From CAYLNL01 sp964385175 (GTDB lineage Bacteria; Bacteroidota; Bacteroidia; Flavobacteriales; Flavobacteriaceae), in contig CAYLNL010000004.1 in assembly GCA_964385175.1 (NCBI GenBank), forward strand, positions 62,001 to 126,000: 64,000 nucleotides of DNA, given 5' to 3'. This document shows positions 1 to 8,498 of the stretch, one piece after another. The notes under the pieces were generated by a model, which was not told the origin of the DNA, made no database searches, and was given only the letters and a program-made list of their open reading frames with translations. The position numbers and the translations under genes were made by a program. The stretch's first letter is position 1; each line of letters begins with the position of its first letter.

Positions 1-2
1 CC

Positions 3-755
3 TATCGCTTTAGTTTTTTATGGACAATTTTTTCGGTGGTTCTACTTTCTCTTATCCCCGAAAAAAAATCCAGGTATTTGTTGCCGGTACTAATTCCAAT
101 GGCGCTTACTACAGCGTTTTATATAGAATACCTTATAGTGAGGTGCAAGGAGCTGAAATCTAAACAAGAAATAATTCCTGTTTACATTCATTTTGGTTTA
201 ATAGCCCTTATAGGGCTTGCGTTTCCCTTCGCAGGATACTGGTTTTTTAAAGAGCGTATGGAAGGGCTTTGGAGTTATTTTATAACGGCTTCTGCAATGT
301 TGGGTATTCTCGGGATAGCAATAGTTATTCAACTAAAGAAAAAGGATATACAAAAGGCATTCATTCTCAATGTTTTAGTTATTATAAGTTTTATAACCCT
401 CGGATTTCCCCTTGCAAAAACATTCCGACCTCCCGCCTCTTCGGAAGGAGTGGAACGGATGAAGCGATATGTTGAAAAAAATCACCTCAAATTATATAGT
501 TTTGCCGAAATTGCACCCGAAATAATATGGCAATGCGGGGAGCCTATACCTCCCATTAAACGGCAAAACAAGGTGCAAACTCCCTCCCAAGCTGAATTTG
601 CCATCCTTGTTGTACCCAATGAAGAAAAAGAATTTCAACAATGGGCTGTACAAAATTATACCGTATCATTGCAGGGGAGGGTAGATGCTAACTACCAGCG
701 AACCCCTAAAAATAGGCTGATGGGAAATTTTTATTTTATAAAACGAAAAATATGA
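3..755 (+). CDS. C-terminal part of an ArnT-like membrane glycosyltransferase (5' end outside window)
   Basis: The reading frame is open from the left edge, so this is the 3' part of a larger gene; the GTG at 36 is not a credible start. About 250 codons are visible. The first residues contain a Pro-Glu-Lys-Lys-Ser-Arg-Tyr-Leu-Leu-Pro stretch between hydrophobic helices, typical of the PMT/ArnT glycosyltransferase family, where a loop with an RYLLP motif precedes late membrane helices. At least four hydrophobic segments follow and then a soluble tail with no recognised domain. Such enzymes move a sugar from a polyprenyl-phosphate donor to lipid A, a protein or a glycan outside the inner membrane. 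The stop overlaps the next start (ATGA), so the two genes are co-translated. Substrate unknown. Confidence 0.7.
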   Translation, partial: YRFSFLWTIFSVVLLSLIPEKKSRYLLPVLIPMALTTAFYIEYLIVRCKELKSKQEIIPVYIHFGLIALIGLAFPFAGYWFFKERMEGLWSYFITASAMLGILGIAIVIQLKKKDIQKAFILNVLVIISFITLGFPLAKTFRPPASSEGVERMKRYVEKNHLKLYSFAEIAPEIIWQCGEPIPPIKRQNKVQTPSQAEFAILVVPNEEKEFQQWAVQNYTVSLQGRVDANYQRTPKNRLMGNFYFIKRKI

Positions 756-1417
756 AACGTATTGAAAAAATAGGATACGCAATCCTAATGGTTATATTTT
801 GTTCTTCTTTGCTCATTGGGATTATTGACCCGGTGTATTTCGATTTGGTTTATACCCGCGAAAACGGCATTATAGAAACAGCCACTGCTATTTCCCTTTT
901 CCTGGTTGGTGCCCTGTGCTTCTCCAAGTATGGACAAGTATCATTTAAAAAACCAATCTTGTGGAAGGTAGGTACCGTTGGCTTCGGCTTATTATTTTTC
1001 TTTGCCGCAGGAGAAGAAATTTCCTGGGGGCAACATATTTTTAACTGGGAGCCGGGATATTTTTTTACTAGAAATAATGCGCAGTTAGAAACTAACCTGC
1101 ATAACTTGAAAATAGGAAATACTAAAATTAATAAATTAATTTTCACTCAATTATTATTTGCCGTTATGCTCATTTATTTGTTCGTCGTTCCCATTTTATA
1201 TAAAAATATAAGAAAATTCAAAAACTTTATTCACACATGCGCCATACCGGTTGTTAGGTGGCACCATACCCTGGCGTTTATAATCGCCACCCTGGTAGTA
1301 CTCATAATCCCGGCAGACCGTAAATGGGAAGTGTATGAACTCGCTTTCGCCATCATCTTCTTTCTTATTTTTTCAAACCCTTATAATTCAATTATTTATA
1401 CAAAAACACGATTTTGA
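752..1417 (+). CDS. Conserved multi-pass membrane protein with a GEEISWGQ motif, function unknown
   Basis: A 221-residue protein with about six hydrophobic helices. Its hallmark is a GEEISWGQ stretch, followed about 20 residues later by an N-Q-L-E-T-N-L-H-N segment. I remember this pair of motifs from a conserved family of uncharacterised bacterial membrane proteins, without a named function. The two Glu residues and the His could be catalytic or metal-binding in a membrane enzyme, but that is inference. It overlaps the glycosyltransferase upstream by 4 bp (ATGA), which suggests a shared role in surface glycan or lipid modification. The start is fixed by the overlap. Confidence 0.65.
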   Translation: MKRIEKIGYAILMVIFCSSLLIGIIDPVYFDLVYTRENGIIETATAISLFLVGALCFSKYGQVSFKKPILWKVGTVGFGLLFFFAAGEEISWGQHIFNWEPGYFFTRNNAQLETNLHNLKIGNTKINKLIFTQLLFAVMLIYLFVVPILYKNIRKFKNFIHTCAIPVVRWHHTLAFIIATLVVLIIPADRKWEVYELAFAIIFFLIFSNPYNSIIYTKTRF

Positions 1418-1521
1418 TATTTTCATAGCGCCTGTTGAAATTAGATAGCCCTAATAACTAAAAAAAGCAATGCGTTAAATCCTCAGCTCAGAGTCCAAAA
1501 CATAAACCAGGGAGGAAAACA

Positions 1522-2430
1522 ATGGCAATAAAAGAACAGTTTTATAAACACATTCAACACCTGCAAGACAGTATTATTGCTGCATTGACTTCTATTGATG
1601 GAAAAGCTGTTTTTTCTGAGGATAAATGGAGCCGGCCGGAAGGCGGCGGGGGAAAAACCTGTATCCTCGAAAACGGAGGAGTATTTGAAAAAGCAGGTGT
1701 TAATACCTCGGCCGTTCATGGAAAACTCCCCGAAAGTATGCAGCACCTTTTCCAGGTGCAAGAAGTAGATTTTTTTGCCTGCGGGCTTAGCCTGGTACTT
1801 CACCCGGAAAATCCCCTGGCGCCCACTGTTCATGCCAACTGGCGCTACTTCGAGTTGTATGAGCCAAACGGAACGCTCACCGACTCATGGTTTGGAGGTG
1901 GGCAAGACTTAACCCCCTGTTATCTTTTTGAGGAAGACGCTATTCATTTTCATATCATTTGCAAAGAAGTTTGCGACACGGTTGCCCCGTCTTGCTACCC
2001 CGATTTTAAAAAGAAATGCGATGCCTATTTTTGGAATCATCATCGGAATGAAGCGCGTGGCATTGGCGGTATTTTTTTCGATTATTGCAAACCCGCTCCC
2101 GGCATGAGTATAGAAAAATGGCTTCAGTTTGTTATCCTTTCCGGTAATCGCTTTTTAGATTCATACCGCCCTATTATTCTCCGCAGGAAAGATTTGCCGT
2201 ATAATGAGCAACAGCGCACGTGGCAGGAAATTCGGCGCGGTCGTTACGTAGAGTTCAACCTCATCCATGACAAGGGTACTCTTTTTGGGTTAAAAACCAA
2301 CGGCAGGGTAGAGAGTATTCTCATGAGCCTGCCTCCGCGGGTGCAATGGGCGTATAACTATGTTCCCCGGGCGGGAAGCGAAGAAGAAAAATTGATACAC
2401 GTATTGAAAAGCCCCAGGGAATGGGTATAA
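1522..2430 (+). CDS. hemF: Oxygen-dependent coproporphyrinogen III oxidase
   Basis: HemF converts coproporphyrinogen III to protoporphyrinogen IX in heme synthesis, using O2, in the cytoplasm. The 302 residues match the usual family length of about 300. Conserved blocks visible in order are an R-P-E-G-G-G-G-K-T segment near the N terminus, the central WFGGGQDLTPCYLFEED signature, an RGIGGIFFDY block, an RRGRYVEFNL block with its catalytic-region Arg residues, and a C-terminal SLPPRVQW stretch. A GGGAGG-like ribosome-binding sequence (gggagg) lies 7 nt before the ATG, which is unusual in this phylum and supports the start. The gene stands alone. The oxygen-dependent form implies an aerobic or facultative organism. 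Confidence 0.95.
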   Translation: MAIKEQFYKHIQHLQDSIIAALTSIDGKAVFSEDKWSRPEGGGGKTCILENGGVFEKAGVNTSAVHGKLPESMQHLFQVQEVDFFACGLSLVLHPENPLAPTVHANWRYFELYEPNGTLTDSWFGGGQDLTPCYLFEEDAIHFHIICKEVCDTVAPSCYPDFKKKCDAYFWNHHRNEARGIGGIFFDYCKPAPGMSIEKWLQFVILSGNRFLDSYRPIILRRKDLPYNEQQRTWQEIRRGRYVEFNLIHDKGTLFGLKTNGRVESILMSLPPRVQWAYNYVPRAGSEEEKLIHVLKSPREWV

Positions 2431-2581
2431 GTTCCCCTGGTTACAAAATTGAGATAGCGCATTTGGAAGGTGGCAGTATCTTCCAACCCTCCCCAGGCTA
2501 ATTTTTAGAGAGACTCTTGCAAACCATTCACACTATTCGCCGGGTTGTACCCGCCATTCGTAGGTAATTCTGTGAGGTCAT

Positions 2582-2932
2582 TTACCATTTTACCGAAGTT
2601 TGATTGGTAATCTGTTCCCGCATGTGTTGTATGTCGTTTTCTGTTACATAATCCTGAAAATCGGTTTTTTCATATTCTCTTACTCTAAAAGAGAAAGGAC
2701 CATTAAACCTTTCAAAGCTAACAAAAGTACCCCAATCTTCCCCGCCATACGCCGTTGGAATTTTTCCTCCATACGTTTTATAAAAGAGTTGGTCTTCTTT
2801 TCGTTTACCGAGGTTCTTCCCAAGAACGTTTATAACCTCATAGCTTTCTTTAGAAACCACGTAGTTCTTAGCGGTCTTGCACCCAGCTACAGAAACTGCT
2901 ATAATAAGATAGATACAGATTGTTTTTTTCAT
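2582..2932 (-). CDS. Truncated second copy of the small lipoprotein
   Basis: A 116-residue lipoprotein starting MKKTICIYL with lipobox SVAGC (Cys18). Up to about residue 107 it is nearly identical to the 193-residue lipoprotein at 3100..3681, then it diverges and stops at a Trp that aligns with an internal Trp of the longer copy. It is therefore a 3'-truncated paralogue. The start is the ATG at 2932, four bases after the stop of an orphan fragment of the HExxH lipoprotein gene; the same spacing exists in the intact copy. It may be a decaying gene or a short variant. The near-identical DNA indicates recent duplication or gene conversion. Function unknown. Confidence 0.6.
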   Translation of the reverse strand: MKKTICIYLIIAVSVAGCKTAKNYVVSKESYEVINVLGKNLGKRKEDQLFYKTYGGKIPTAYGGEDWGTFVSFERFNGPFSFRVREYEKTDFQDYVTENDIQHMREQITNQTSVKW

Positions 2933-2962
2933 AACATTATTCGGGATTACAAGGCGTTCCTT
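2612..2962. repeat. Direct repeat, copy A (partner 3361..3711)
   Basis: About 350 bp with only two or three visible differences from the segment 749 bp to the right. It spans nearly all of the truncated small lipoprotein gene and the last codons of the fragment before it. Homology continues beyond both ends at lower identity, through the tail of the HExxH gene on the right and a few tens of bases on the left. Confidence 0.85.
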
Positions 2963-3083
2963 GGGCATTTGCGGTAGCGGAGGCGTTGGCTTGTCCTTCT
3001 GCCGTAACTGCGTCGATAGCAGCTTGTCGCTCTGCTGCTGGCAATGCTAAAAAGGCTTGGGTGTTTTGCATATTTCCTGTCAT
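2937..3083 (-). pseudogene. Orphan 3'-end fragment of the HExxH lipoprotein gene
   Basis: Forty-eight codons that align with the last 47 residues of the 494-residue protein at 3686..5170: both contain MQNTQAF, a Glu/Gln-rich helix, AEGQAN, and end QGTPCNPE. The sequence is diverged from the parental tail (many substitutions), while the lipoprotein gene that follows it is almost unchanged between copies. It sits directly after the intact lipoprotein gene (stop at 3100) and directly before the truncated copy (start 2932). It lacks the rest of the gene, so it is a duplication remnant or a displaced C-terminal cassette. Confidence 0.7.
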
Positions 3084-3099
3084 CTTTGGGAATTTGTTA

Positions 3100-3681
3100 T
3101 TAGAACATAGATACGGTAACCGTACTAAACAACTTCCATTCCCCATCTCTTTTGATAAGAACCGCTATGTGCGTGCCATGGACAGTAAGTACATAAACCA
3201 CCGCAACATCTTGGTTTTTTGAAAAAACAGGCTCTGAATAAATATTTAATATAGATGGTAATACACGCGCTCGCTCAGTTACTTTCGTAGGGTCTTTATA
3301 CAACTTTATATTGGATGCCAGTCGGTTTTTTATCCATTTTATTGGGATTTGAGTTTTAATCTGCTCCCGCATGTGTTGTATGTCGTTTTCTGTTACATAA
3401 TCTTGAAAATCGGTTTTTTCATATTCTCTTACTCTAAAAGAGAAAGGACCATTAAACCTTTCAAAGCTAACAAAAGTACCCCAATCTTCCCCGCCATACG
3501 CCGTTGGAATTTTTCCTCCATACGTTTTATAAAAGAGTTGGTCTTCTTTTCGTTTACCGAGGTTCTTCCCAAGAACGTTTATAACCTCATAGCTTTCTTT
3601 AGAAACCACGTAGTTCTTAGCGGTCTTGCACCCAGCTACAGAAACTGCTATAATAAGATAGATACAGATTGTTTTTTTCAT
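3100..3681 (-). CDS. Small lipoprotein, full-length copy
   Basis: A 193-residue predicted lipoprotein: MKKTICIYLIIAVSVAGC gives a signal peptide with lipobox SVAGC (Cys18). The mature part carries mixed beta-type sequence (KSYEV-like start, a YGGEDWGTF segment, a C-terminal VAVVYVLTVHG strand and a GEWKLF ending), suggesting a small beta-rich periplasmic domain. No family recognised. The start is the ATG at 3681, four bases after the stop of the 494-residue lipoprotein gene, so the two are co-transcribed and probably act together; an inhibitor, adaptor or immunity-like partner of the putative peptidase is a possibility, with no direct proof. Confidence 0.65.
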   Translation of the reverse strand: MKKTICIYLIIAVSVAGCKTAKNYVVSKESYEVINVLGKNLGKRKEDQLFYKTYGGKIPTAYGGEDWGTFVSFERFNGPFSFRVREYEKTDFQDYVTENDIQHMREQIKTQIPIKWIKNRLASNIKLYKDPTKVTERARVLPSILNIYSEPVFSKNQDVAVVYVLTVHGTHIAVLIKRDGEWKLFSTVTVSMF

Positions 3682-3711
3682 AACATTATTCGGGATTACA
3701 AGGCGTTCCCT
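3361..3711. repeat. Direct repeat, copy B (partner 2612..2962)
   Basis: Second copy of the near-identical segment, covering the 5' part of the full-length small lipoprotein gene and the last codons of the HExxH lipoprotein gene. The sharp contrast between the conserved lipoprotein part and the diverged adjacent tail suggests homogenisation of only one segment. Confidence 0.85.
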
Positions 3712-5170
3712 GGGCGTCTTGGGTAGCTGGGGCGTTAGCTTGTCCTTCTGCAATAACAGCATTGATGGCGGCTTGTTGCTGCTCTAAGGGTAAGGACTGA
3801 AAGGCTTGGGTGTTTTGCATATCGCCCGACCACGCTAAGCTGTTGTAATACGATTGGGGCAGGCTATAATTGTCCCACACCGCCAGCGAATGACCCATAG
3901 CTTCCACAAACTGGGTCTTTAGGAGATGTTGTGCTTCATTAGTATTGGCGCCATTATTAGTGAAGTAGGAAGTGAGAAGGGTGGAAAAAGGAGCATCCGG
4001 GTATTCCTGGTACGAATAACTTAAATAGGCGTGTAGTGATTCGTGAATAATGGTTCGGGCAATCGCCAAGGTGGTGGCATTGGCTACATACTCAGATCCT
4101 AACGTCATAGTAAGAGTAATCTCGCCGGTAATTGGGTTGATATTTGTTGGAATAGTACCAGCATTTTGACCAATTCCAAGCGGCGCAACCTGGATGTTAA
4201 GGTGGTACTGCTGGGAAGCGCTAAATAGGTTTAAGATAATCTCCGAAAGGTGGCTTACCCCCGGGTCGCCGGTAATATCGGGTATCAGCGAAAGATTCGC
4301 TTTTTCCATCAACTCTCCAATAATAGCCTGCACACAAGGCGGTACAGAGGGGTCTATAACCAGTTTTTCCTCCTCCCCCGTAGCCGGGGTATCCCCGCTA
4401 CCCGCAGCCCCTCCATCTTCCGCATACTCAGGCTCGCCCGTAGGCGCGCTACCCACGCCCCCGCCCGTGCCTCCCGTACCATAACCTCCGCCATCGGGGC
4501 TCATGTTGCCATCTACATACACCTCGCACTCAAACCAATACATAATATCGGTAATGTAAAAGGTACCGTCTTGTTCTAACCCGGCATATTGTATATCGGT
4601 AATATAACAACTCACTTCTATGCGTTGGGCTGTTCCTGTTTTGTCTGCCGGGGAAGGGGCTATCTTACCCTCTTGTAACACAACACTGGCAAGGGGCTCT
4701 CCCGCTACTGTATAGAAACTCACTCGCCCGCTGTAGGTGGCGTAGTTATAGATGCCTTTGCTGTTTTTCCACCACGCTTGTTCGGGTTCATACCGGATAA
4801 GGGTTTCGGTGGTGGTTCCATTGGCTAATTGTTGAATGACTAAATTGTCGTAATACAATCCCGTACCGAGCTTGCGCAGGGGTAGGGTGTACGACACCCG
4901 TCCGTCTGGGTAGTGTACCCGGTGGATGCGCCCGTTGGCTACAGGGCCAAAAGAGCGCTCGTTTTTAGAGAAAAGGGCTTGTTTTTGCAACTCCCTGCTT
5001 ACCGAAAGAGCCTGTTGGCGGATGGCAGGGGGGAGCTGAGGGGGGCTAAGTACTTGTAAGCGAGGTTGAGAAGCGGGTGATACTTTTTCAACAGAGGCGT
5101 CAGGTTCACAACCTATTACCAAAAGAATAGCTGCCAGCAGAGAAAAAAAGCGTTTCAAAAAGATTTTCAT
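3686..5170 (-). CDS. Lipoprotein with predicted zinc-peptidase HExxH motif
   Basis: A 494-residue predicted lipoprotein: signal MKIFLKRFF... with lipobox VIGC (Cys21). Residues about 90-210 form a beta-rich region, followed by a Gly/Ser/Glu-rich linker near 220-265 and a C-terminal domain holding HESLH at 376-380 in the context ARTIIHESLHAYLSY, a typical zincin-type zinc site; a later Glu in FVEAMGH could be the third ligand. Predicted role: outer-membrane-anchored or periplasmic metallopeptidase, substrate unknown. The C terminus (QGTPCNPE) is repeated as an orphan fragment downstream. It is followed by the small lipoprotein gene after 4 bp. The specific family is not recognised; peptidase activity is inference from the motif. 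Confidence 0.65.
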   Translation of the reverse strand: MKIFLKRFFSLLAAILLVIGCEPDASVEKVSPASQPRLQVLSPPQLPPAIRQQALSVSRELQKQALFSKNERSFGPVANGRIHRVHYPDGRVSYTLPLRKLGTGLYYDNLVIQQLANGTTTETLIRYEPEQAWWKNSKGIYNYATYSGRVSFYTVAGEPLASVVLQEGKIAPSPADKTGTAQRIEVSCYITDIQYAGLEQDGTFYITDIMYWFECEVYVDGNMSPDGGGYGTGGTGGGVGSAPTGEPEYAEDGGAAGSGDTPATGEEEKLVIDPSVPPCVQAIIGELMEKANLSLIPDITGDPGVSHLSEIILNLFSASQQYHLNIQVAPLGIGQNAGTIPTNINPITGEITLTMTLGSEYVANATTLAIARTIIHESLHAYLSYSYQEYPDAPFSTLLTSYFTNNGANTNEAQHLLKTQFVEAMGHSLAVWDNYSLPQSYYNSLAWSGDMQNTQAFQSLPLEQQQAAINAVIAEGQANAPATQDAQGTPCNPE

Positions 5171-5318
5171 GATACCAGGAGAATATGATGGGTGCGAAAA
5201 TAGGCAGTGGCTGCTTAAGAGAAGTAGGGTTTTTCCGTAAAAATAAAGGTATTTTTAAGCCTACAGGGCGGTTCGCAAAAACACAAACAAGAGCAACCTG
5301 CAAAAGCCTAAAAAAATA

Positions 5319-5349
5319 TTGGGGCATATTCTCTATTTCAATATCTTTG
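5319..5349 (+). promoter_or_regulatory. Promoter of the ABC exporter operon
   Basis: Bacteroidota-type promoter: TTG at 5319-5321, 20-nt spacer, and TATCTTTG at 5342-5349, which matches the TAnnTTTG consensus of the -7 box. It ends 16 nt before the ATG of the ATPase gene, implying a very short leader. Confidence 0.7.
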
Positions 5350-5365
5350 AAAAAAATACGCCAGC

Positions 5366-6304
5366 ATGAATTACCTCCTCGTAGCGGAGCACCTGACCAA
5401 AAAATATGGCAACTATACGGCGCTCACAGACGTTTCTATACAAGTGCCGGAAGGGAGTATTTTTGGGCTCCTGGGCCCCAACGGCGCCGGGAAAACTACC
5501 CTCATCCGCATTATTAACCAGATTATACAGCCCGAAACCGGTGCCATTCTCTTCCATGGCGAGCCGCTGCAACCCAAACACACCTCGCTGGTAGGTTATT
5601 TGCCCGAAGAACGCGGTCTATACAAGAGCATGAGGGTAGGGGAGCAGGCGCTGTATTTGGCCCAGCTAAAGGGACTGTCTAAAGCCGATGCTAAACAACG
5701 GCTTCAGCAATGGTTTGAGCGATTGGAGATAAGCGGCTGGTGGAACAAAAAAATCCAGGAACTTTCTAAAGGAATGGCGCAAAAAATACAATTTATTGTA
5801 ACTGTGCTGCACCAGCCTAAACTCCTTATATTTGATGAGCCTTTTAGCGGCTTTGACCCCATTAACGCCAACCTTATTAAAGAAGAAATCCTCCGCCTGA
5901 AAAACCAGGGCGCTACCATTATTTTTTCTACCCACCGCATGGAAACGGTAGAAGAGCTTTGCGATGAAATAGCCCTTATTCATAAATCTAAAAAACTGTT
6001 AGACGGTCAGTTAATAGACATTAAAAAACGCTATAAGGAAAACAGCTACGAGGTAGGAATTGAAACTAATGATAAAGAAACTCTTTTTAAAGAGTTATCC
6101 CAAAGATGGGTGGTAACCCCTGCCCATTTTAAAACGTTAGGCGATGAACTAAAAGTGAAAATTCAACTTCCCCGGCAGGATACCTCTGACGAGGTGTGGC
6201 GTCAAGTAGGTAAAAATGGAAAAATAACCCATTTTATGGAAATTATTCCCACCGCTAACGATATTTTTATACAAACTGTTAAAAGCAGCGAACACCATGA
6301 ATAA
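5366..6304 (+). CDS. ABC transporter ATP-binding protein (NatA type)
   Basis: ATPase subunit of an ABC-2 type exporter. Walker A is GPNGAGKT at residues 37-44, the Q-loop region follows, the signature is LSKGMAQ, Walker B ends LLIFDEP, and the switch His lies in STHRME. After about residue 220 there is a DUF4162-like tail, usual for NatA-type subunits of Bacteroidota. The 312 residues are normal for this class. The stop overlaps the start of the permease gene by 8 bp, so the two subunits are co-translated. Substrate unknown; sodium, drugs or lipids have been proposed for relatives. Confidence 0.9.
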   Translation: MNYLLVAEHLTKKYGNYTALTDVSIQVPEGSIFGLLGPNGAGKTTLIRIINQIIQPETGAILFHGEPLQPKHTSLVGYLPEERGLYKSMRVGEQALYLAQLKGLSKADAKQRLQQWFERLEISGWWNKKIQELSKGMAQKIQFIVTVLHQPKLLIFDEPFSGFDPINANLIKEEILRLKNQGATIIFSTHRMETVEELCDEIALIHKSKKLLDGQLIDIKKRYKENSYEVGIETNDKETLFKELSQRWVVTPAHFKTLGDELKVKIQLPRQDTSDEVWRQVGKNGKITHFMEIIPTANDIFIQTVKSSEHHE

Positions 6305-7637
6305 ACTGCTCCTCATTATAAAACGAGAATACCTCGCCAAAGTGCGAAACCGTTCTTTTATTGTTATGACCGTTCTAAGCCCTGTGCTCATTGTAGGAAT
6401 GATTGCCCTGGTGGTGTTTTTATCTCGTGTAAACAGCGATGAGAAAAAAATAATTACCGTTCTCAATGAAAGCGCCTTTTTTTCAGACGATTTTGATAAA
6501 CCTGCCAAATCCCTTTCGTTTTTCTCCTTGCAACAACTATCCCTGCAAAAAGCCAAAGATTCTACCATGAATATGGGCTATTATGGCTTGTTGTATATTC
6601 CCCAGGGTAAAACCATAGACGAAACGAGCGCTTCCATACAGTTTTTTACCAAAAGCGCACCCTCTATAGGCGTACTCAGCAGCCTTGAAAAAACCATAGA
6701 AAACCGCCTTCGCAATGAACGTTTTCGGCAATACGGTATCATGCCCGAAAACCTAAACGACCTTACTGTAACCTACGAAATAAACATCGTAAACTTTTCC
6801 GGCGAAGAAAACCTCAAAGGGCTCAATGAGTTAAAAGCCGCTATAGGCGGCGGGTTTGGCTACCTCATTATGATGTTTATTATTATTTATGGCGCCTTTG
6901 TGATGCGAAGCGTTATCGAAGAAAAAACCAGCCGCATCATAGAAGTCATTATCTCCTCTGTGAAACCCTTTCAGCTCATGCTTGGCAAAATTATAGGCAC
7001 CTCCTTAGCCGGCATCACCCAATTTATCATTTGGATGATTTCCGCCACGTTGTTATCCCTGGCGGTACTTCCTCTAATGGGCGTAGATATGGCTGCTTTT
7101 AGCTCTACCGCCAATTTACCCCCCGATACCATGGATACCATTCGCAACGCCTCGGCCACAGCCGATAAATTGCAACTTTATTTTGTTGAATTTTTAAAAA
7201 TCCCGTGGGCTACCCTCATCATTTCCTTTATTATCTATTTCATCCTCGGATACCTTATTTATAGTTCCATTTACGCTGCCATTGGTTCCTCGGTAGATAA
7301 TGAAACCGATACCCAGCAATTTATGTTTCCCGTTATTTTACCGCTCATGCTGGCCATTTATGTAGGCTTCTTTTCTGTTTTTGAAAACCCACATGGTCCC
7401 ATAGCCGTTGCTTTTTCCCTATTTCCACTAACCTCTCCTATTGTTATGCTCATGCGGCTGCCTTCTGGCATAGGAGCTGGCGGAGTACCCGTTTGGCAAC
7501 TACTCCTTTCCATTGCCTTGCTGGCGGGCACCTTTTTCCTCATCGTTTGGCTTGCCGCCAAAATATACAGGATAGGTATTTTAATGTACGGCAAAAAACC
7601 CACCTACAAAGAACTCTACAAATGGCTACGATATTAG
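6297..7637 (+). CDS. ABC-2 type permease (NatB type)
   Basis: A 446-residue inner-membrane permease, partner of the ATPase just upstream. One N-terminal helix (residues about 20-42) is followed by a large extracytoplasmic domain and then five or six helices from about residue 180. The MRSVIEEKTSRIIEVIISSVKP segment after the second helix is the coupling-region signature of NatB/ABC2_membrane_3 permeases. Length and order fit the family. It overlaps the ATPase gene and is followed after 4 bp by the MscS-type gene, so all three probably share one transcript. Confidence 0.9.
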   Translation: MNKLLLIIKREYLAKVRNRSFIVMTVLSPVLIVGMIALVVFLSRVNSDEKKIITVLNESAFFSDDFDKPAKSLSFFSLQQLSLQKAKDSTMNMGYYGLLYIPQGKTIDETSASIQFFTKSAPSIGVLSSLEKTIENRLRNERFRQYGIMPENLNDLTVTYEINIVNFSGEENLKGLNELKAAIGGGFGYLIMMFIIIYGAFVMRSVIEEKTSRIIEVIISSVKPFQLMLGKIIGTSLAGITQFIIWMISATLLSLAVLPLMGVDMAAFSSTANLPPDTMDTIRNASATADKLQLYFVEFLKIPWATLIISFIIYFILGYLIYSSIYAAIGSSVDNETDTQQFMFPVILPLMLAIYVGFFSVFENPHGPIAVAFSLFPLTSPIVMLMRLPSGIGAGGVPVWQLLLSIALLAGTFFLIVWLAAKIYRIGILMYGKKPTYKELYKWLRY

Positions 7638-7641
7638 GCCT

Positions 7642-8496
7642 ATGAAGATTTTGACCGATATGTTAAGTGAAATTAAAAAATTTCTTTCTATAATTATCTA
7701 TAAAGGAAATGACATTTCTATTACCATTGGCACATTTTTAACCATCCTCGTTAGCTGCTTTGTCGCCTATTATATACTTGTAGTAGTTCGTAAAATACTA
7801 ACCGCCCATTTACCTCCCCCCGACAGGAATAAATTTATAAGTATTTTCAGATTTGTAAACTATTTAGTTTATCTATTAGTGGTTATTATTGTACTGAGCT
7901 CCTCCGGCGTAAACCTCACCGTGCTTTTCACCGCTTCAGCCGCCTTGTTCGTGGGCTTGGGGTTCGCCCTTCAATTCCTCTTTCAAGATCTTATTTCAGG
8001 CATCATCATAATTATAGACCAATCGCTTCATGTTGGCGATATTATTGAGGTAGAGGGAAAAGTAGCCCGCGTCTCAGAAATTAAACTCCGAACCACCATT
8101 GTAGTAACCCGCAACGATAAAGTAATTGTAATACCCAATCACAAATTCCTCACCGAAAGTATTTTCAATTACACCCAAAACTCAAAAATAACCCGCGAAT
8201 TTGTACAAGTAGGGGTAGCTTACGGAAGCAATGTAGCGCTGGTGAAAAAACTCCTTCTTGAAAGCCTGGAAGGAGTAAGCGATGTATTAAAAAATCCCCA
8301 GCCCTTTGTTTTATTTGAAAACTTCGCCGATTCATCGCTCCTTTTTAGCTTATATTTTTTCACGGATAATGCTTTCTTAGAACCTCGTATTAAAAGTGAC
8401 ATACGTTTTAATATTGATGAAAAATTCAGGAAACATACTATTGTTATCCCCTTTCCTCAAACAGATGTGCACCTATATCAACATAAATCAACCTGA
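7642..8496 (+). CDS. Small-conductance mechanosensitive channel, MscS family
   Basis: A 284-residue MscS-type channel that opens under membrane tension to release solutes. Three helices are visible: about residues 26-50, 68-88 and the pore-lining helix near 93-120, which contains the Gly/Ala-packed SAALFVGLGFALQF stretch and then FQDLISG, the hinge sequence of MscS. The beta domain follows with VGDIIEVEG and a VIPN motif, then the alpha/beta C-terminal domain. Starts 4 bp after the exporter permease and ends 2 bp before the sigma-54 activator gene. It has the minimal three-helix form. Confidence 0.93.
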   Translation: MKILTDMLSEIKKFLSIIIYKGNDISITIGTFLTILVSCFVAYYILVVVRKILTAHLPPPDRNKFISIFRFVNYLVYLLVVIIVLSSSGVNLTVLFTASAALFVGLGFALQFLFQDLISGIIIIIDQSLHVGDIIEVEGKVARVSEIKLRTTIVVTRNDKVIVIPNHKFLTESIFNYTQNSKITREFVQVGVAYGSNVALVKKLLLESLEGVSDVLKNPQPFVLFENFADSSLLFSLYFFTDNAFLEPRIKSDIRFNIDEKFRKHTIVIPFPQTDVHLYQHKST

Positions 8497-8498
8497 AA

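Noticed and set aside
2515..2600. Short minus-strand open frame past the truncated lipoprotein
   Set aside because: It could encode a peptide of about 30 residues but has no start signal; homology to the intact copy fades gradually here, not at a gene junction.
2611..2977. Plus-strand frame of about 125 codons through both lipoprotein repeats (second copy at 3349..3726)
   Set aside because: It is opposite to a lipoprotein gene with clear signal peptide and lipobox; its conservation comes from the DNA repeat.
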